A stretch of 64,000 bases of DNA. Source: an uncultured Clostridia bacterium (GTDB lineage Bacteria > Bacillota > Clostridia > TANB77 > CAG-465). Below, piece by piece: positions 16,632-24,952 of the stretch. Where the stretch lies: NCBI GenBank assembly GCA_944387385.1, contig CALXES010000008.1:1-64000 (forward strand), given 5' to 3'. How positions within the stretch are numbered: position 1 is the stretch's first letter; each line of letters starts with the position of its first letter. The notes under the pieces were generated by a model. That model saw only the letters and a list, made by a program, of their open reading frames with translations. It was not told the DNA's origin and did no database searches. A program made the translations under genes and the position numbers.

Positions 16632-17405
16632 ATGGCAAAGGTAAAGAAAAATAAGGGTTTTATTATAATGCTAATATTAATTATAGTTATAGCAGTAATT
16701 GGTGTTGTAGCTTTAATTTTAAATAATATATTTTCCAATAAATCATTAGAAGAGCCAGGAAAAGAACTTGGTTTTGATATCTTTGTAGGTGATGAGAATA
16801 TGGCCGTAACTACATCTAGTGATGAGGGGCGTGACCTTGTAGAAGAGTTAAAAGCTGTAAATGTTACGTACAAAGATGCTAAGGCTTGGCTTAAAGTACC
16901 TGGAACTACAATTGATTATCCTATATTTCAAGGAACAAATAATACAAGATATTATAGAGATGACAGAGATGGAGAAACACAAGATTGGGGAGAAACTTTT
17001 ATAGATTATAGATGTGATGTAGAAAAACTATCTGATCAAATGACAAATTTAATTATTTATGGTCATAATACAGAAACAGATAATAGATTTACTCCACTAT
17101 TAAATTACAAAAGACAAGAGTTTTATAATACACATAAATATATTGAGCTAGCAACTGTAGATGGATTAAATACATATGAGATTTTTAGTGTATATTCTAC
17201 TGACACAGATTTTTATTACATTGACACAGAATTTTCTTCAATGAAGGAATACGGTGATTTCTTAGATGATTTAAAAGATCATAGTAGATATGATACTGAA
17301 GTTGAAATCTCTTCTGCAGATAGTATATTAACATTATCAACATGTGACTATTCTAGAGAAAATGGTAGATTTGTAGTGCAAGCAAAATTGGTAGAAAATC
17401 CTTAG
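16632..17405 (+). CDS. Class B-like sortase
   Basis: 257 residues from ATG 16632, which follows TGGAGGAG; a start at 16605 would include untranslated leader. A basic N-terminus and one helix (about 9-32, GFIIMLILIIVIAVIGVVALI) anchor it N-in. The catalytic residues are His in IIYGHNTETD, Cys in LTLSTCDYS and Arg in NGRFVVQAKL. The TLSTC-x12-R arrangement and overall length fit class B sortases. It is not beside any obvious substrate; the only LPxTG-like protein in the window is the mini-protein at 2.2 kb. Confidence 0.92.
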   Translation: MAKVKKNKGFIIMLILIIVIAVIGVVALILNNIFSNKSLEEPGKELGFDIFVGDENMAVTTSSDEGRDLVEELKAVNVTYKDAKAWLKVPGTTIDYPIFQGTNNTRYYRDDRDGETQDWGETFIDYRCDVEKLSDQMTNLIIYGHNTETDNRFTPLLNYKRQEFYNTHKYIELATVDGLNTYEIFSVYSTDTDFYYIDTEFSSMKEYGDFLDDLKDHSRYDTEVEISSADSILTLSTCDYSRENGRFVVQAKLVENP

Positions 17406-17426
17406 AAAAAATCTAAGGATTTTTTT
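17398..17426 (+). terminator. Terminator after the sortase gene
   Basis: ATCCTTAGA (17398-17406) pairs with TCTAAGGAT (17412-17420), followed by T7; it overlaps the stop codon. Confidence 0.9.
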
Positions 17427-17496
17427 GCATCTTAGCATATTGTAACAAATTTCGCATATCTTGTTTGATATAATGAGTTAAAAAGAGGTGAGTTTC

Positions 17497-17799
17497 TTGA
17501 AGTATAACTATGAAAATGGAAAATTAACTATATATTTAGAAGAAGAGTTAGATATTAGTTCATGTAAAGTAATAAGAGGAGTGATAGATGGATATATTAT
17601 GAAATATCAACCATATGAACTAGTTCTAGATTTATCTGGTGTTAAATTTATGGATAGCAGTGGTATTGGATTAATTATAGGCAGATATAATTTAATTAAA
17701 CTATTAGATTCTAAAATGAAAGTTGTAAACGCTGCAGATAATATAAAAAGGGTAATTGAACTTTCAAACATAAAACTGGAGTGTGTGCAATATGAGTGA
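17497..17799 (+). CDS. spoIIAA: Anti-sigma F factor antagonist SpoIIAA (STAS domain)
   Basis: 100 residues, one STAS domain with the phosphorylation-site motif KFMDSSGIGLIIGRY (Ser in DSSG). In its unphosphorylated form it binds SpoIIAB and frees sigma F in the forespore. The TTG at 17497 follows AGAGGTG at good spacing; the in-frame GTG at 17488 lies within that site. The gene overlaps spoIIAB by 8 bp. The identity rests on the SpoIIAB neighbour, since STAS antagonists look alike. Confidence 0.85.
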   Translation: MKYNYENGKLTIYLEEELDISSCKVIRGVIDGYIMKYQPYELVLDLSGVKFMDSSGIGLIIGRYNLIKLLDSKMKVVNAADNIKRVIELSNIKLECVQYE

Positions 17800-18238
17800 A
17801 AATTATATAAAAATAGAATCAAAGTCTGATGTAGAAAATATTGCTCCAATAAGAATTTGTGTAGCTACATTTTTAAGTAGTTTAAATATACATATTGATG
17901 ATCTTATGGATGTAAAGACAGCTTTATCTGAAGCTGTGACTAATGCTGTTGATCATGCATACGATGATGAAGAAGAAAATAAAATTATAGTTGAAGCAAA
18001 GATAAAAGATAATGAAAGAGTAATTATTACTGTAAAAGATTTTGGAAAAGGAATAGAGGATATATCCCTTGCAATGACTCCAATGTATACAACTAAACCG
18101 GAAAATGAGCATGCTGGCATGGGATTTACTATTATGGAATCATTTATGGATGAAGTTATAGTTGATTCTGCAGTTAAAAATGGTACCACAATTACTCTTA
18201 CTAAAGATATAAAAAGAACAATTTCAAATAAAGTTTAA
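17792..18238 (+). CDS. spoIIAB: Anti-sigma F factor / serine kinase SpoIIAB
   Basis: 148 residues, GHKL-type kinase. The N box is ALSEAVTNAVDHAYDD; the G1 box is VKDFGKGI; MYTTKPENEHAGMGFTIMES is very close to B. subtilis SpoIIAB, which makes an RsbW-type role less likely. It binds and inhibits sigma F and phosphorylates SpoIIAA. The ATG at 17792 overlaps the SpoIIAA stop (ATGAGTGA), indicating translational coupling. In most spore formers sigF follows directly; here a terminator follows. Confidence 0.92.
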   Translation: MSENYIKIESKSDVENIAPIRICVATFLSSLNIHIDDLMDVKTALSEAVTNAVDHAYDDEEENKIIVEAKIKDNERVIITVKDFGKGIEDISLAMTPMYTTKPENEHAGMGFTIMESFMDEVIVDSAVKNGTTITLTKDIKRTISNKV

Positions 18239-18266
18239 AAGCTAGAAGTATACTTCTAGCTTTTTT
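18238..18266 (+). terminator. Terminator directly after spoIIAB
   Basis: AAAGCTAGAAGTA and TACTTCTAGCTTT form a near-perfect hairpin starting at the stop codon, then T6. It closes the spoIIA unit where sigF is normally found. Confidence 0.9.
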
Positions 18267-18286
18267 ATATTAAAGCACAAATTAAG

Positions 18287-18307
18287 TTACATAATATATT
18301 GAAAAAA
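18287..18307 (+). repeat. 21-nt promoter-upstream block, copy 1
   Basis: This 21-nt stretch, starting TTACATAATATATTG, recurs exactly at 52931-52951. In both places its last bases form a TTGAAA -35 box. Confidence 0.6.
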
Positions 18308-18327
18308 GTGATATGTTTTGGTAAAAT
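18299..18327 (+). promoter_or_regulatory. Probable sigma-A promoter of hslO
   Basis: TTGAAA (18299-18304), 17-bp spacer, TAAAAT (18322-18327). Confidence 0.65.
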
Positions 18328-18355
18328 ATAATATGTAAAATTAAAGGAGAAGGAA

Positions 18356-19234
18356 ATGAATAAGATAAAAAAATATTTAGCATATAATGATAGTGTAAGA
18401 GTAATAGCAATTGATGCTACAGATATGGTTCAAACTCTAAGAGAAATACATAATTTATCTAATTTAGCTACAGCAGCTTTAGGAAGAGTTGCAATTGTAT
18501 CTTCTATGATAGCATCTACATTAAAAAATGATGATGATAGATTAACTGTTCAAATTAAAGCTGATGGACCATTAGGAATGATTGTAGTTTGTGCAGATAA
18601 AAATTTAAATATAAAGGGATATGTATCAAATCCAGAGATTGAATTACCTCTTAATAGTGAAGGAAAAATTGACGTTTCAAAAGGAATCGGTATTGGAACA
18701 CTTACAGTAATAAAAGATATTGGCTTAAAAGAGCCATATATTGGAACTTGTGAGCTACTTAGTGGTGAGATTGGAGATGACTTTGCATATTATTTTAATG
18801 TTTCTGAGCAAACTCCGTCTGTTGTTTCAGTAGGAGTTCTTATCGGAAAAAATGGAAATGTGGAAAAAGCTGGTGGATATATTATTCAACCTCTACCAGA
18901 ATGTGATGAAAAAGTTATAGATAAGTTAGAAAGTATTAATGTAAAATTACCATCAATAACATCTTTAATGAGCGAAGGAAGAACAATTGATGATATTGCA
19001 ATTAATTCTACAGGAGATAATGATATTCAAACTGTATATGAAGATAATGTTAAAGTAAAATGTGATTGTTCTATAGAAAGAATAGAAAATACTATTATTG
19101 CACTTGGAAAAGAAGACGCTTTAAATATAGTAAAAGAAAATGGAATATTAGAATTATCATGTAACTTTTGTAATAAGAAATATAGCTTTAACAAAGAAGA
19201 TGTTATAAATTTATTTAGAAGAAAGAATAAATAG
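18356..19234 (+). CDS. hslO: Redox-regulated chaperone Hsp33
   Basis: 292 residues. The N-terminal chaperone domain contains QIKADGPLGMIVV and GYVSNPEIELPL. The C-terminal redox switch has CDC near residue 238 and CNFC about 30 residues later, the CxC...CxxC zinc site whose oxidation activates the holdase. The start follows AAAGGAGAAGG. rluD starts 8 bp downstream, so the two probably share a transcript. Confidence 0.95.
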   Translation: MNKIKKYLAYNDSVRVIAIDATDMVQTLREIHNLSNLATAALGRVAIVSSMIASTLKNDDDRLTVQIKADGPLGMIVVCADKNLNIKGYVSNPEIELPLNSEGKIDVSKGIGIGTLTVIKDIGLKEPYIGTCELLSGEIGDDFAYYFNVSEQTPSVVSVGVLIGKNGNVEKAGGYIIQPLPECDEKVIDKLESINVKLPSITSLMSEGRTIDDIAINSTGDNDIQTVYEDNVKVKCDCSIERIENTIIALGKEDALNIVKENGILELSCNFCNKKYSFNKEDVINLFRRKNK

Positions 19235-19242
19235 GAGAAAAA

Positions 19243-20172
19243 ATGAAGTATATTATAGAAGATAAAGATACATCAAAAAGATTAGATATATTTTTAAGTG
19301 AAAATTTAGATTGGGTTACAAGAAGTTACATAAAAAACTTAATAGATAATGGAAAGATTTTGGTAAATTCTAAAGTTGTAAAGGCTGGATATAAAGTAAA
19401 GAAAAATGATGTAATTGATGTAGAGCTTATAGAAAAACAATCAGAAAACATTGTTCCAGAAGATATTCCTTTAGACATTATATATGAAGATAATGATATT
19501 ATAATCGTAAATAAACCTAAGGGAATGGTTGTACATCCTGCAAATGGTAATTATAATGGTACTATGGTAAATTCATTAATGAATTCACATAAAGACAATT
19601 TATCCTCAATAAATGGAGTAATACGACCAGGTATAGTACATAGAATAGACAAAGATACAAGTGGAATACTTGTAGTAGCGAAAAATGATAACGCACATAA
19701 AAAGCTTTCAGCTCAATTTAAAGTACATAGTATTAAAAGAAAATATATTGCACTAGTAAAAGGTATTATAAAAGAAGATAATATTACTATAGATGAACCT
19801 ATTGGAAGAAGTTTAAAAGATAGGAAGAAAATGGCAGTAACAAATAGAAATTCTAGAAGTGCAGTTACGCATATTTGTGTTTTAAAGCGATTTTATAATT
19901 CAAATGTTACTTTAATTGAAGCGGAGTTAGAAACTGGTAGAACACATCAAATTAGAGTGCATATGGCATATTTACACCATCCATTAGTTGGAGATGAGGT
20001 ATATGGAAAAAAAGATTCAAAGTTTAAAGTTTCTGGTCAAATGCTTCATGCAAAGTATTTAGGATTTATTCATCCTTCAACAGAGAAATTTGTTGAATTT
20101 GATTCTAAGCTTCCAGACTATTTTCAAGAAATATTGTCTGGTTTAGAAAATAAAGAAAAAGCTGCAAATTAA
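19243..20172 (+). CDS. rluD: Large-subunit rRNA pseudouridine synthase RluD-like
   Basis: 309 residues. An N-terminal S4 domain (RLDIFLSENLDWVTRSYIK) precedes the RluA-family catalytic core with HRIDKDTSGILVVAKN, containing the catalytic Asp, then LETGRTHQIRVHMAYL. It most likely modifies 23S rRNA helix 69; exact target sites cannot be read from sequence. RluD has paralogs in Bacillota (YlyB, YjbO, YhcT), so the precise subfamily is uncertain. In B. subtilis the paralog ylyB lies behind lspA, which is absent here. Confidence 0.88.
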   Translation: MKYIIEDKDTSKRLDIFLSENLDWVTRSYIKNLIDNGKILVNSKVVKAGYKVKKNDVIDVELIEKQSENIVPEDIPLDIIYEDNDIIIVNKPKGMVVHPANGNYNGTMVNSLMNSHKDNLSSINGVIRPGIVHRIDKDTSGILVVAKNDNAHKKLSAQFKVHSIKRKYIALVKGIIKEDNITIDEPIGRSLKDRKKMAVTNRNSRSAVTHICVLKRFYNSNVTLIEAELETGRTHQIRVHMAYLHHPLVGDEVYGKKDSKFKVSGQMLHAKYLGFIHPSTEKFVEFDSKLPDYFQEILSGLENKEKAAN

Positions 20173-20249
20173 TGCAGCTTTAAAATATATATCAACATAA
20201 GCTTATGATAATATATAATATGAATAAAATTAAAAAAGGTGAATATAAT

Positions 20250-20936
20250 ATGGAAAGATTAAATAAATATATTGCTTCTTGTGGTATATGTTCAAGAAGA
20301 AAAGCAGATGAACTTATATCTAAAGGAAAAGTTACAATAAATGATAAAGTAGTAAAAGATATGGGAAGACAAGTTAACATAGAAGATATTGTAAAAATTG
20401 ATGGAAAGATAATTACTAAAGAGGAAAAAAAGGTATACATTATGCTTAATAAACCGAAAGGCTATGTTACTACAAGTCATGATCAATTTAATAGAAAGAG
20501 TGTTGTTGATTTAATAGATGAAGATGTTAGAGTTTATCCAATTGGAAGACTTGATATGTATACAGAAGGATTATTGCTACTTACAAATGATGGAGAATTT
20601 TCAAATAAAATTATGCATCCGCATAATAAAATAGAAAAAACATATATTGTAACTACAGATACAAAAATTTCTCAAGAACAGATTGAAAGCTTAAAAAGAG
20701 GTGTAGATATAGGAGGATATATCACCAAACCAGCTAAAGTAAAAATCACAAAAAATAATACTTTAGAAATTATAATATCTGAAGGAAAAAATAGACAAGT
20801 AAGAAAAATGTGTGAAGTAGTTGGAATTAATTTATTAAATTTAAGAAGAATTAAGATAGGAAATATTAAACTTGGAAATTTGCAATCGGGAAAATATAGA
20901 TATTTGACTAAAGAAGAAAAAGAAAACGTGATATAA
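20250..20936 (+). CDS. rluB: rRNA pseudouridine synthase, RsuA/RluB family
   Basis: 228 residues from ATG 20250, which follows AAAGGTGA; the frame extends upstream to 20205 without a site. S4 domain at the N-terminus (MERLNKYIASCGICSRRKAD), then the RsuA-type core with GRLDMYTEGLLLLTNDG (catalytic Asp) and EGKNRQVRKMCEVVG. Modifies 23S (RluB) or 16S (RsuA) rRNA; RluB is favoured by the N-terminal sequence. Confidence 0.85.
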   Translation: MERLNKYIASCGICSRRKADELISKGKVTINDKVVKDMGRQVNIEDIVKIDGKIITKEEKKVYIMLNKPKGYVTTSHDQFNRKSVVDLIDEDVRVYPIGRLDMYTEGLLLLTNDGEFSNKIMHPHNKIEKTYIVTTDTKISQEQIESLKRGVDIGGYITKPAKVKITKNNTLEIIISEGKNRQVRKMCEVVGINLLNLRRIKIGNIKLGNLQSGKYRYLTKEEKENVI

Positions 20937-20953
20937 AATATATCACGTTTTTT
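20923..20953 (+). terminator. Terminator after rluB
   Basis: AAAACGTGATA (20923-20933) pairs with TATCACGTTTT (20941-20951); it begins within the last codons of the gene. Confidence 0.85.
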
Positions 20954-20955
20954 AT

Positions 20956-20979
20956 AAAAAATACATCTATGAGATGTAT
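20956..20979 (-). terminator. Terminator of rpsU (minus strand)
   Basis: Reading the minus strand, ATACATCT and AGATGTAT (20972-20979 / 20961-20968) form a stem, followed by a T run. Confidence 0.7.
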
Positions 20980-21017
20980 TGTATTCTAAAATAAAACTAA
21001 ATTAGTTAAAATAAATT

Positions 21018-21191
21018 CTAGTGTTTTCTTTTCCTAGCAGCTTCTGATTTCTTTTTTCTTTTTACGCTAGGTTTTTCGTAATGTTCTCTTTTACGAATTT
21101 CAGCAAGAACACCGTATTTTGCACATTGTTTTTTAAATCTAGCTAAAGCATTATCTAAGCTTTCATTATCCTTAATCTTTATACCTGGCAT
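21018..21191 (-). CDS. rpsU: 30S ribosomal protein S21
   Basis: 57 residues, [20 protein letters not shown] at the N-terminus and a basic C-terminal tail ([14 protein letters not shown]). S21 binds near the anti-Shine-Dalgarno end of 16S rRNA and supports initiation. The start has an exceptionally strong GGAGGGAGGG site. It is a single minus-strand gene with its own consensus promoter and terminator. Confidence 0.96.
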   Translation of the reverse strand: MPGIKIKDNESLDNALARFKKQCAKYGVLAEIRKREHYEKPSVKRKKKSEAARKRKH

Positions 21192-21272
21192 TTACTTTCC
21201 CTCCCTCCAGTTTGGGAAATACTTTTTTATATATAACAGTTTATTACTAAGTATTTCTAAATTTACTATTAA

Positions 21273-21301
21273 ATTATACAATATTTTTGCATATAAGTCA
21301 A
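21273..21301 (-). promoter_or_regulatory. Sigma-A promoter of rpsU
   Basis: On the minus strand TTGACT (21301-21296), 17-bp spacer, TATAAT (21278-21273). Confidence 0.85.
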
Positions 21302-21384
21302 GGAATATGCGGAAAATTATGTAAAAGAAAAAAATAATATTTAATCATAATTGTGAAATTTCTATCATAAAGAAAAAAGAAGAG

Positions 21385-21413
21385 TTGACTATGTTTTTTA
21401 TATAATATATAAT
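21385..21413 (+). promoter_or_regulatory. Sigma-A promoter of ctpA
   Basis: TTGACT (21385-21390), 17-bp spacer, TATAAT (21408-21413). Confidence 0.85.
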
Positions 21414-21448
21414 TACTTAGAGAAATTAGTAGAAAAGGAGATAATAAT

Positions 21449-22705
21449 TTGGAAAATAATGATTTAAAAGAAGCGATAGAACAAGATAGTAATAATAAAT
21501 TAAATAGGCAAAAAGTTTTAACAAATGCCCTATCTATTTCTATTGGAATAATATTTAGTGTTATTGTATTATTTGCTTTATATGTAGTAGTAAAGCCTCA
21601 ACTATCAAATGGAAGTAGTTTTGTTAGTGAGATGTTCACAGAAGAGCAGCTTCAAAGATTAGAAGAAGCAGCAAGAATAATAGAAGAAGATTATTTATAT
21701 GATTATGATAAAGATAAAATGGTAGATGGAGCAATAGAAGGAATGGTAAATTCTCTTGAAAATCCATATACATATTATGAAACAGAAGAAGAATATCAGG
21801 AGAGTTTAAATAGCGGAGCTAATAGTAAATATTTTGGAATAGGTGTTCACTTAACATATGATCAAGATAATGATGCTATTAGGGTTCTTGGAAATGTACC
21901 TGATTCTCCAGCAGAAGCAGCAGGAATTCAAGCAGGCGATGTAATAAAAAAAGTAGATGATATAGTTATAACTATAGATACATATATGGACGGAGTTAAT
22001 GCTATAAGAGGAGAAGAAGGAACAAGCGTAAATCTTACAATACTAAGAGGGGAAGAGCTATTAGAAATATCTGTAACAAGAGCTGAAATAACAGATAACA
22101 ATGTTACATCTGAAATAATAGATAATATTGGATATATTAGAGTTTATTCATTTGGAATAGGAGTATATGATCAGTTCAAAGAGGCATATGATGATATAAT
22201 GTCTCAAAATATAGAAGGTCTTATTGTAGATTTAAGAAATAATCCTGGTGGCTATGTAAAAGATACAATAAATATGCTTGACTTATTACTTCCAAAAGGT
22301 GATGTGTTAAAATTAGTAGATAAGTCTGGTGAAGAAACTGTATTTAAAACTTATAGTGATGATGAAATTGAAATACCTCTTGCTGTTGTTGTAAATCAAA
22401 ATAGTGCTAGTGCTTCTGAAATATTTGCTAGTGCAATTAAAGATGCCAAAAAAGGAGTCGTAATAGGAACACAAACCTTTGGAAAGGGTGTTGTTCAATA
22501 TGTTGAACGTATAAAAGGACATGGAGCAATTGATATTGTATCTGCACAATATTTTACAGCTAGTGGTGTTGTAATACAAGATAATGGAATAGAACCAGAT
22601 TATGTAGTTGAGGTAGAGGAGGAATATAAAAACAGCTCATATATTCCAAGAGATAAAGATGCACAATTACAGCGTGCTATAGACTATATTAAAGAACAAT
22701 TGTAA
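21449..22705 (+). CDS. ctpA: Carboxy-terminal processing protease (S41, CtpA/CtpB-like)
   Basis: 418 residues, TTG start with AAAAGGAG 8 bp upstream. One N-terminal helix (about 27-48, LSISIGIIFSVIVLFALYVVV) anchors it outside. A PDZ domain follows (about 115-195, IGVHLTYDQDN and PAEAAGIQAGDVIKKVDD), then the S41 core with NPGGYV and the Ser/Lys dyad: Ser in SASASEIFASAI and Lys in GTQTFGKGVVQ. The tail includes a short putative peptidoglycan-binding-like region. Related enzymes process envelope proteins, and CtpB cuts SpoIVFA during sporulation; which role applies here is unknown. Confidence 0.93.
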   Translation: MENNDLKEAIEQDSNNKLNRQKVLTNALSISIGIIFSVIVLFALYVVVKPQLSNGSSFVSEMFTEEQLQRLEEAARIIEEDYLYDYDKDKMVDGAIEGMVNSLENPYTYYETEEEYQESLNSGANSKYFGIGVHLTYDQDNDAIRVLGNVPDSPAEAAGIQAGDVIKKVDDIVITIDTYMDGVNAIRGEEGTSVNLTILRGEELLEISVTRAEITDNNVTSEIIDNIGYIRVYSFGIGVYDQFKEAYDDIMSQNIEGLIVDLRNNPGGYVKDTINMLDLLLPKGDVLKLVDKSGEETVFKTYSDDEIEIPLAVVVNQNSASASEIFASAIKDAKKGVVIGTQTFGKGVVQYVERIKGHGAIDIVSAQYFTASGVVIQDNGIEPDYVVEVEEEYKNSSYIPRDKDAQLQRAIDYIKEQL

Positions 22706-22808
22706 TATAAATGTTACATTTTAAAAGATAAAATAATAAAATAACGCAGTATTACTTTAAAGTATCTGCGTTATTTTACATATTAATGAAATTATTTGAA
22801 AAACTTGC

Positions 22809-22837
22809 TTTGACAGTTTTGATAAAAAGTGATATAA
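22809..22837 (+). promoter_or_regulatory. Sigma-A promoter of veg
   Basis: TTGACA (22809-22814), 17-bp spacer, TATAAT (22832-22837): exact consensus, as for the strong veg promoter of B. subtilis. Confidence 0.9.
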
Positions 22838-22860
22838 TTCGTCACATGAGAGGTGATAGT

Positions 22861-23145
22861 ATGGTGTCAAAAGATTCTTTGATGAAGATTAGACAAGACG
22901 TTGAAAACTATATTGGTCAAGAAATATGTGTAAAGGCTAATGTAGGAAGAAACAAATGCATTGAAAGGAAGGGATATATCGATAGCACCTATACTAATTT
23001 GTTTGTGTTTAGAGATTCTGAAACAGATAGCAAATTATCATATAGTTATTCGGACTTAGTTACTAATACTTTAGAATTAAGTTTGCCAACTGGAGAACCT
23101 ATTACAAGGTATGATTTCTCCACACCAAAATATACAAGATTATAA
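22861..23145 (+). CDS. veg: Veg protein
   Basis: 94 residues from ATG 22861, which follows AGAGGTGA; upstream ATGs would place the promoter inside the gene. Matches the Veg/DUF1021 family: IRQDVENYIGQEICVKANVGRNK and RKGYIDSTYTNLFVF in shortened form. A small SH3-like-barrel protein made in growing cells; B. subtilis Veg stimulates biofilm matrix genes by an unclear route. The consensus promoter suggests high expression. Confidence 0.9.
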   Translation: MVSKDSLMKIRQDVENYIGQEICVKANVGRNKCIERKGYIDSTYTNLFVFRDSETDSKLSYSYSDLVTNTLELSLPTGEPITRYDFSTPKYTRL

Positions 23146-23189
23146 TTTTTTAATTAGGCAATCAATAGAGGTTTATAGATATATGAAAC

Positions 23190-23224
23190 GGAGCTAAAAT
23201 TATTAAATTTTAAGCTCCTTTTTT
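23190..23224 (+). terminator. Terminator after veg
   Basis: GGAGCT-AAAAT pairs with ATTTTAAGCTCC with a one-base bulge, then T6. Confidence 0.85.
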
Positions 23225-23228
23225 ATAT

Positions 23229-23254
23229 AAAAAGCACCCATTAGGGTGCTTTTT
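23229..23254 (+). terminator. Second tandem terminator after veg
   Basis: AAAAAGCACCC (23229-23239) and GGGTGCTTTTT (23244-23254) pair around ATTA, only 5 bp after the first terminator. Confidence 0.85.
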
Positions 23255-23276
23255 ATTATTTAAGGAGAGTATATAA

Positions 23277-23324
23277 ATGTATGTTATAGTAAGAAAGAAT
23301 TTATCTAATGCTGAATGCTTTTAA
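23277..23324 (+). CDS. Possible 15-codon leader peptide before the LysM gene
   Basis: MYVIVRKNLSNAECF with a strong AAGGAGAG site 7 bp before its ATG. Its stop lies within a hairpin (TGAATGCTT at 23312-23320 with AAGCATTCA at 23323-23331). It is placed 100 bp upstream of the DUF3794/LysM gene. It may be a leader peptide or a chance reading frame. Confidence 0.35.
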   Translation: MYVIVRKNLSNAECF

Positions 23325-23423
23325 GCATTCAACTAATATATAATATGAATAAAAATCTTTTTTGTTACATAGTAATATTTTTTTTTATTTAAAATATATA
23401 TGTACTAAATGAGGAGGAGAAAA

Positions 23424-24950
23424 ATGAATATTAGTACAAATAATATGAAATTGAATTTAAATAAATCTAAAATTATAGATAAAGATGAGAAATGGATTGA
23501 GCAAGATATAATTGTTCCAGACAATATGCCTGATGCAATAAAGATAATAAGTATATCTTCAATGCCATATGTTAATGATGTGGAAATAAATAATGGGCGA
23601 GCAAAAATTGTTGGAAAGATAAACTACTCTGTTATTTATAGAGCAAATGATGAGGAAATGAATATTAGAGGGTTAAATACATCATATCCATATACAGTAA
23701 ATATTGAAAATAGCAATATAAAAAATAAAGAAGATGTTATAGTAAATTCTAATTTAAAAAATATAATTTATTCGTTACCAAATGAAAGAAAGATAGCTAT
23801 TAAAAATGAGATATCTTTTGAGATAAATATTTCTGAGAAAGTTGAAGTAGATATAATAAAAGATTTTCAAAAATGTGATGATATAGAATGCAATAAATGT
23901 AAAAATTCTTTTAACAATATTAAAGAAAGAAAAAGAAGTATTATTTCATCTTCAGAGGATGTTATGCTACCTAAGGACGCAAGTGCAGTGTATGAAATCT
24001 TAAAGATATGTCCAAAAATTAAAGATACAGAATATAAAGAAAGCTATAACAAGATAATGCTAAAAGGAGTTATAGAAATTTGTTTAATGTATATAGGTGA
24101 AAATAGAAATATTTGTAATGAAATAGTAGATGTTCCTTTTTCTTCAATGGTAGAGCTTGAAAACATTAGTGATAATTCGCAGTTTAAAATAGACTACTGT
24201 ATAAGAGATTTAAATGTAAAAATAAATCCAGATATTGATCAGAAAACATTGAATGTAGATTATAAAATAGAAAATAATATTATAGTTTTTGAAAAAGAGG
24301 AAATAGAATATATAGAGGACTTTTATAGTAAAAGTAGAGATTTAAAGTATGATGTAAATGACGTTAATATTTCTGCTAATGAATATGATGTTGAAAAAGA
24401 AATAAATATAACTGAGACTATTAGTGATATTATTCCAGAAAATAGTAGAATTGTGGAGTATAATCTTGATACTGCAAATGTAATGCCCGTTTTAGAAAAT
24501 AACGATATAAAGATTAGTGGAATAGCAAAGTTAAATTTAATTACACAAGATAGAGATACAGGTGAGCTAGAAAGTAAGACTGTAGATTTGATGGTAGATC
24601 AAGTATTTCCTTTAGAAGACGCATGGAAAAATTCAAATATTAGTATAAAGGTAAAAGATATAAGATTAAATGTTACTCAGAATGGAAATAACGTAGATAT
24701 TAAGGTTACAATATATGTTAATATAAATATAGAAAACATAATTGGAATAAGTTCTGTGCAAAAAATAGAAGATGTACCAATTGACTTAAAAAATATAAGT
24801 AGTATTAACATATATGTTGTAAAGCCTGGAGATAGCATTTGGAAAATTGCAAAAAAATATAAAACCAGCATGGATAATATTATTAAAACAAATAAACTTG
24901 AAAATCCAAATCTAATTGATGTTGGACAAAAGATACTAGTTATTAGATAA
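23424..24950 (+). CDS. DUF3794 and LysM domain spore-envelope protein
   Basis: 508 residues from ATG 23424, with GAGGAGGAG in front. Repeated DUF3794-type beta-rich units make up most of the protein (for example WIEQDIIVPDNMPDAIKI near the start; a unit ending near 460). A LysM domain closes it (about 462-508, IYVVKPGDSIWKIAKKYKTS). This layout is common in Clostridia spore-envelope proteins related to SpoVID/SafA function, binding cortex or coat. yunB follows after 2 bp, supporting a sporulation role. Confidence 0.85.
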   Translation: MNISTNNMKLNLNKSKIIDKDEKWIEQDIIVPDNMPDAIKIISISSMPYVNDVEINNGRAKIVGKINYSVIYRANDEEMNIRGLNTSYPYTVNIENSNIKNKEDVIVNSNLKNIIYSLPNERKIAIKNEISFEINISEKVEVDIIKDFQKCDDIECNKCKNSFNNIKERKRSIISSSEDVMLPKDASAVYEILKICPKIKDTEYKESYNKIMLKGVIEICLMYIGENRNICNEIVDVPFSSMVELENISDNSQFKIDYCIRDLNVKINPDIDQKTLNVDYKIENNIIVFEKEEIEYIEDFYSKSRDLKYDVNDVNISANEYDVEKEINITETISDIIPENSRIVEYNLDTANVMPVLENNDIKISGIAKLNLITQDRDTGELESKTVDLMVDQVFPLEDAWKNSNISIKVKDIRLNVTQNGNNVDIKVTIYVNINIENIIGISSVQKIEDVPIDLKNISSINIYVVKPGDSIWKIAKKYKTSMDNIIKTNKLENPNLIDVGQKILVIR

Positions 24951-24952
24951 AA

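Noticed and set aside
17792-18238. RsbW (sigma-B regulator) instead of SpoIIAB
   Set aside because: The TTKPExExxGMGFTIMExFMD region is much closer to SpoIIAB, and the neighbours are sporulation genes.
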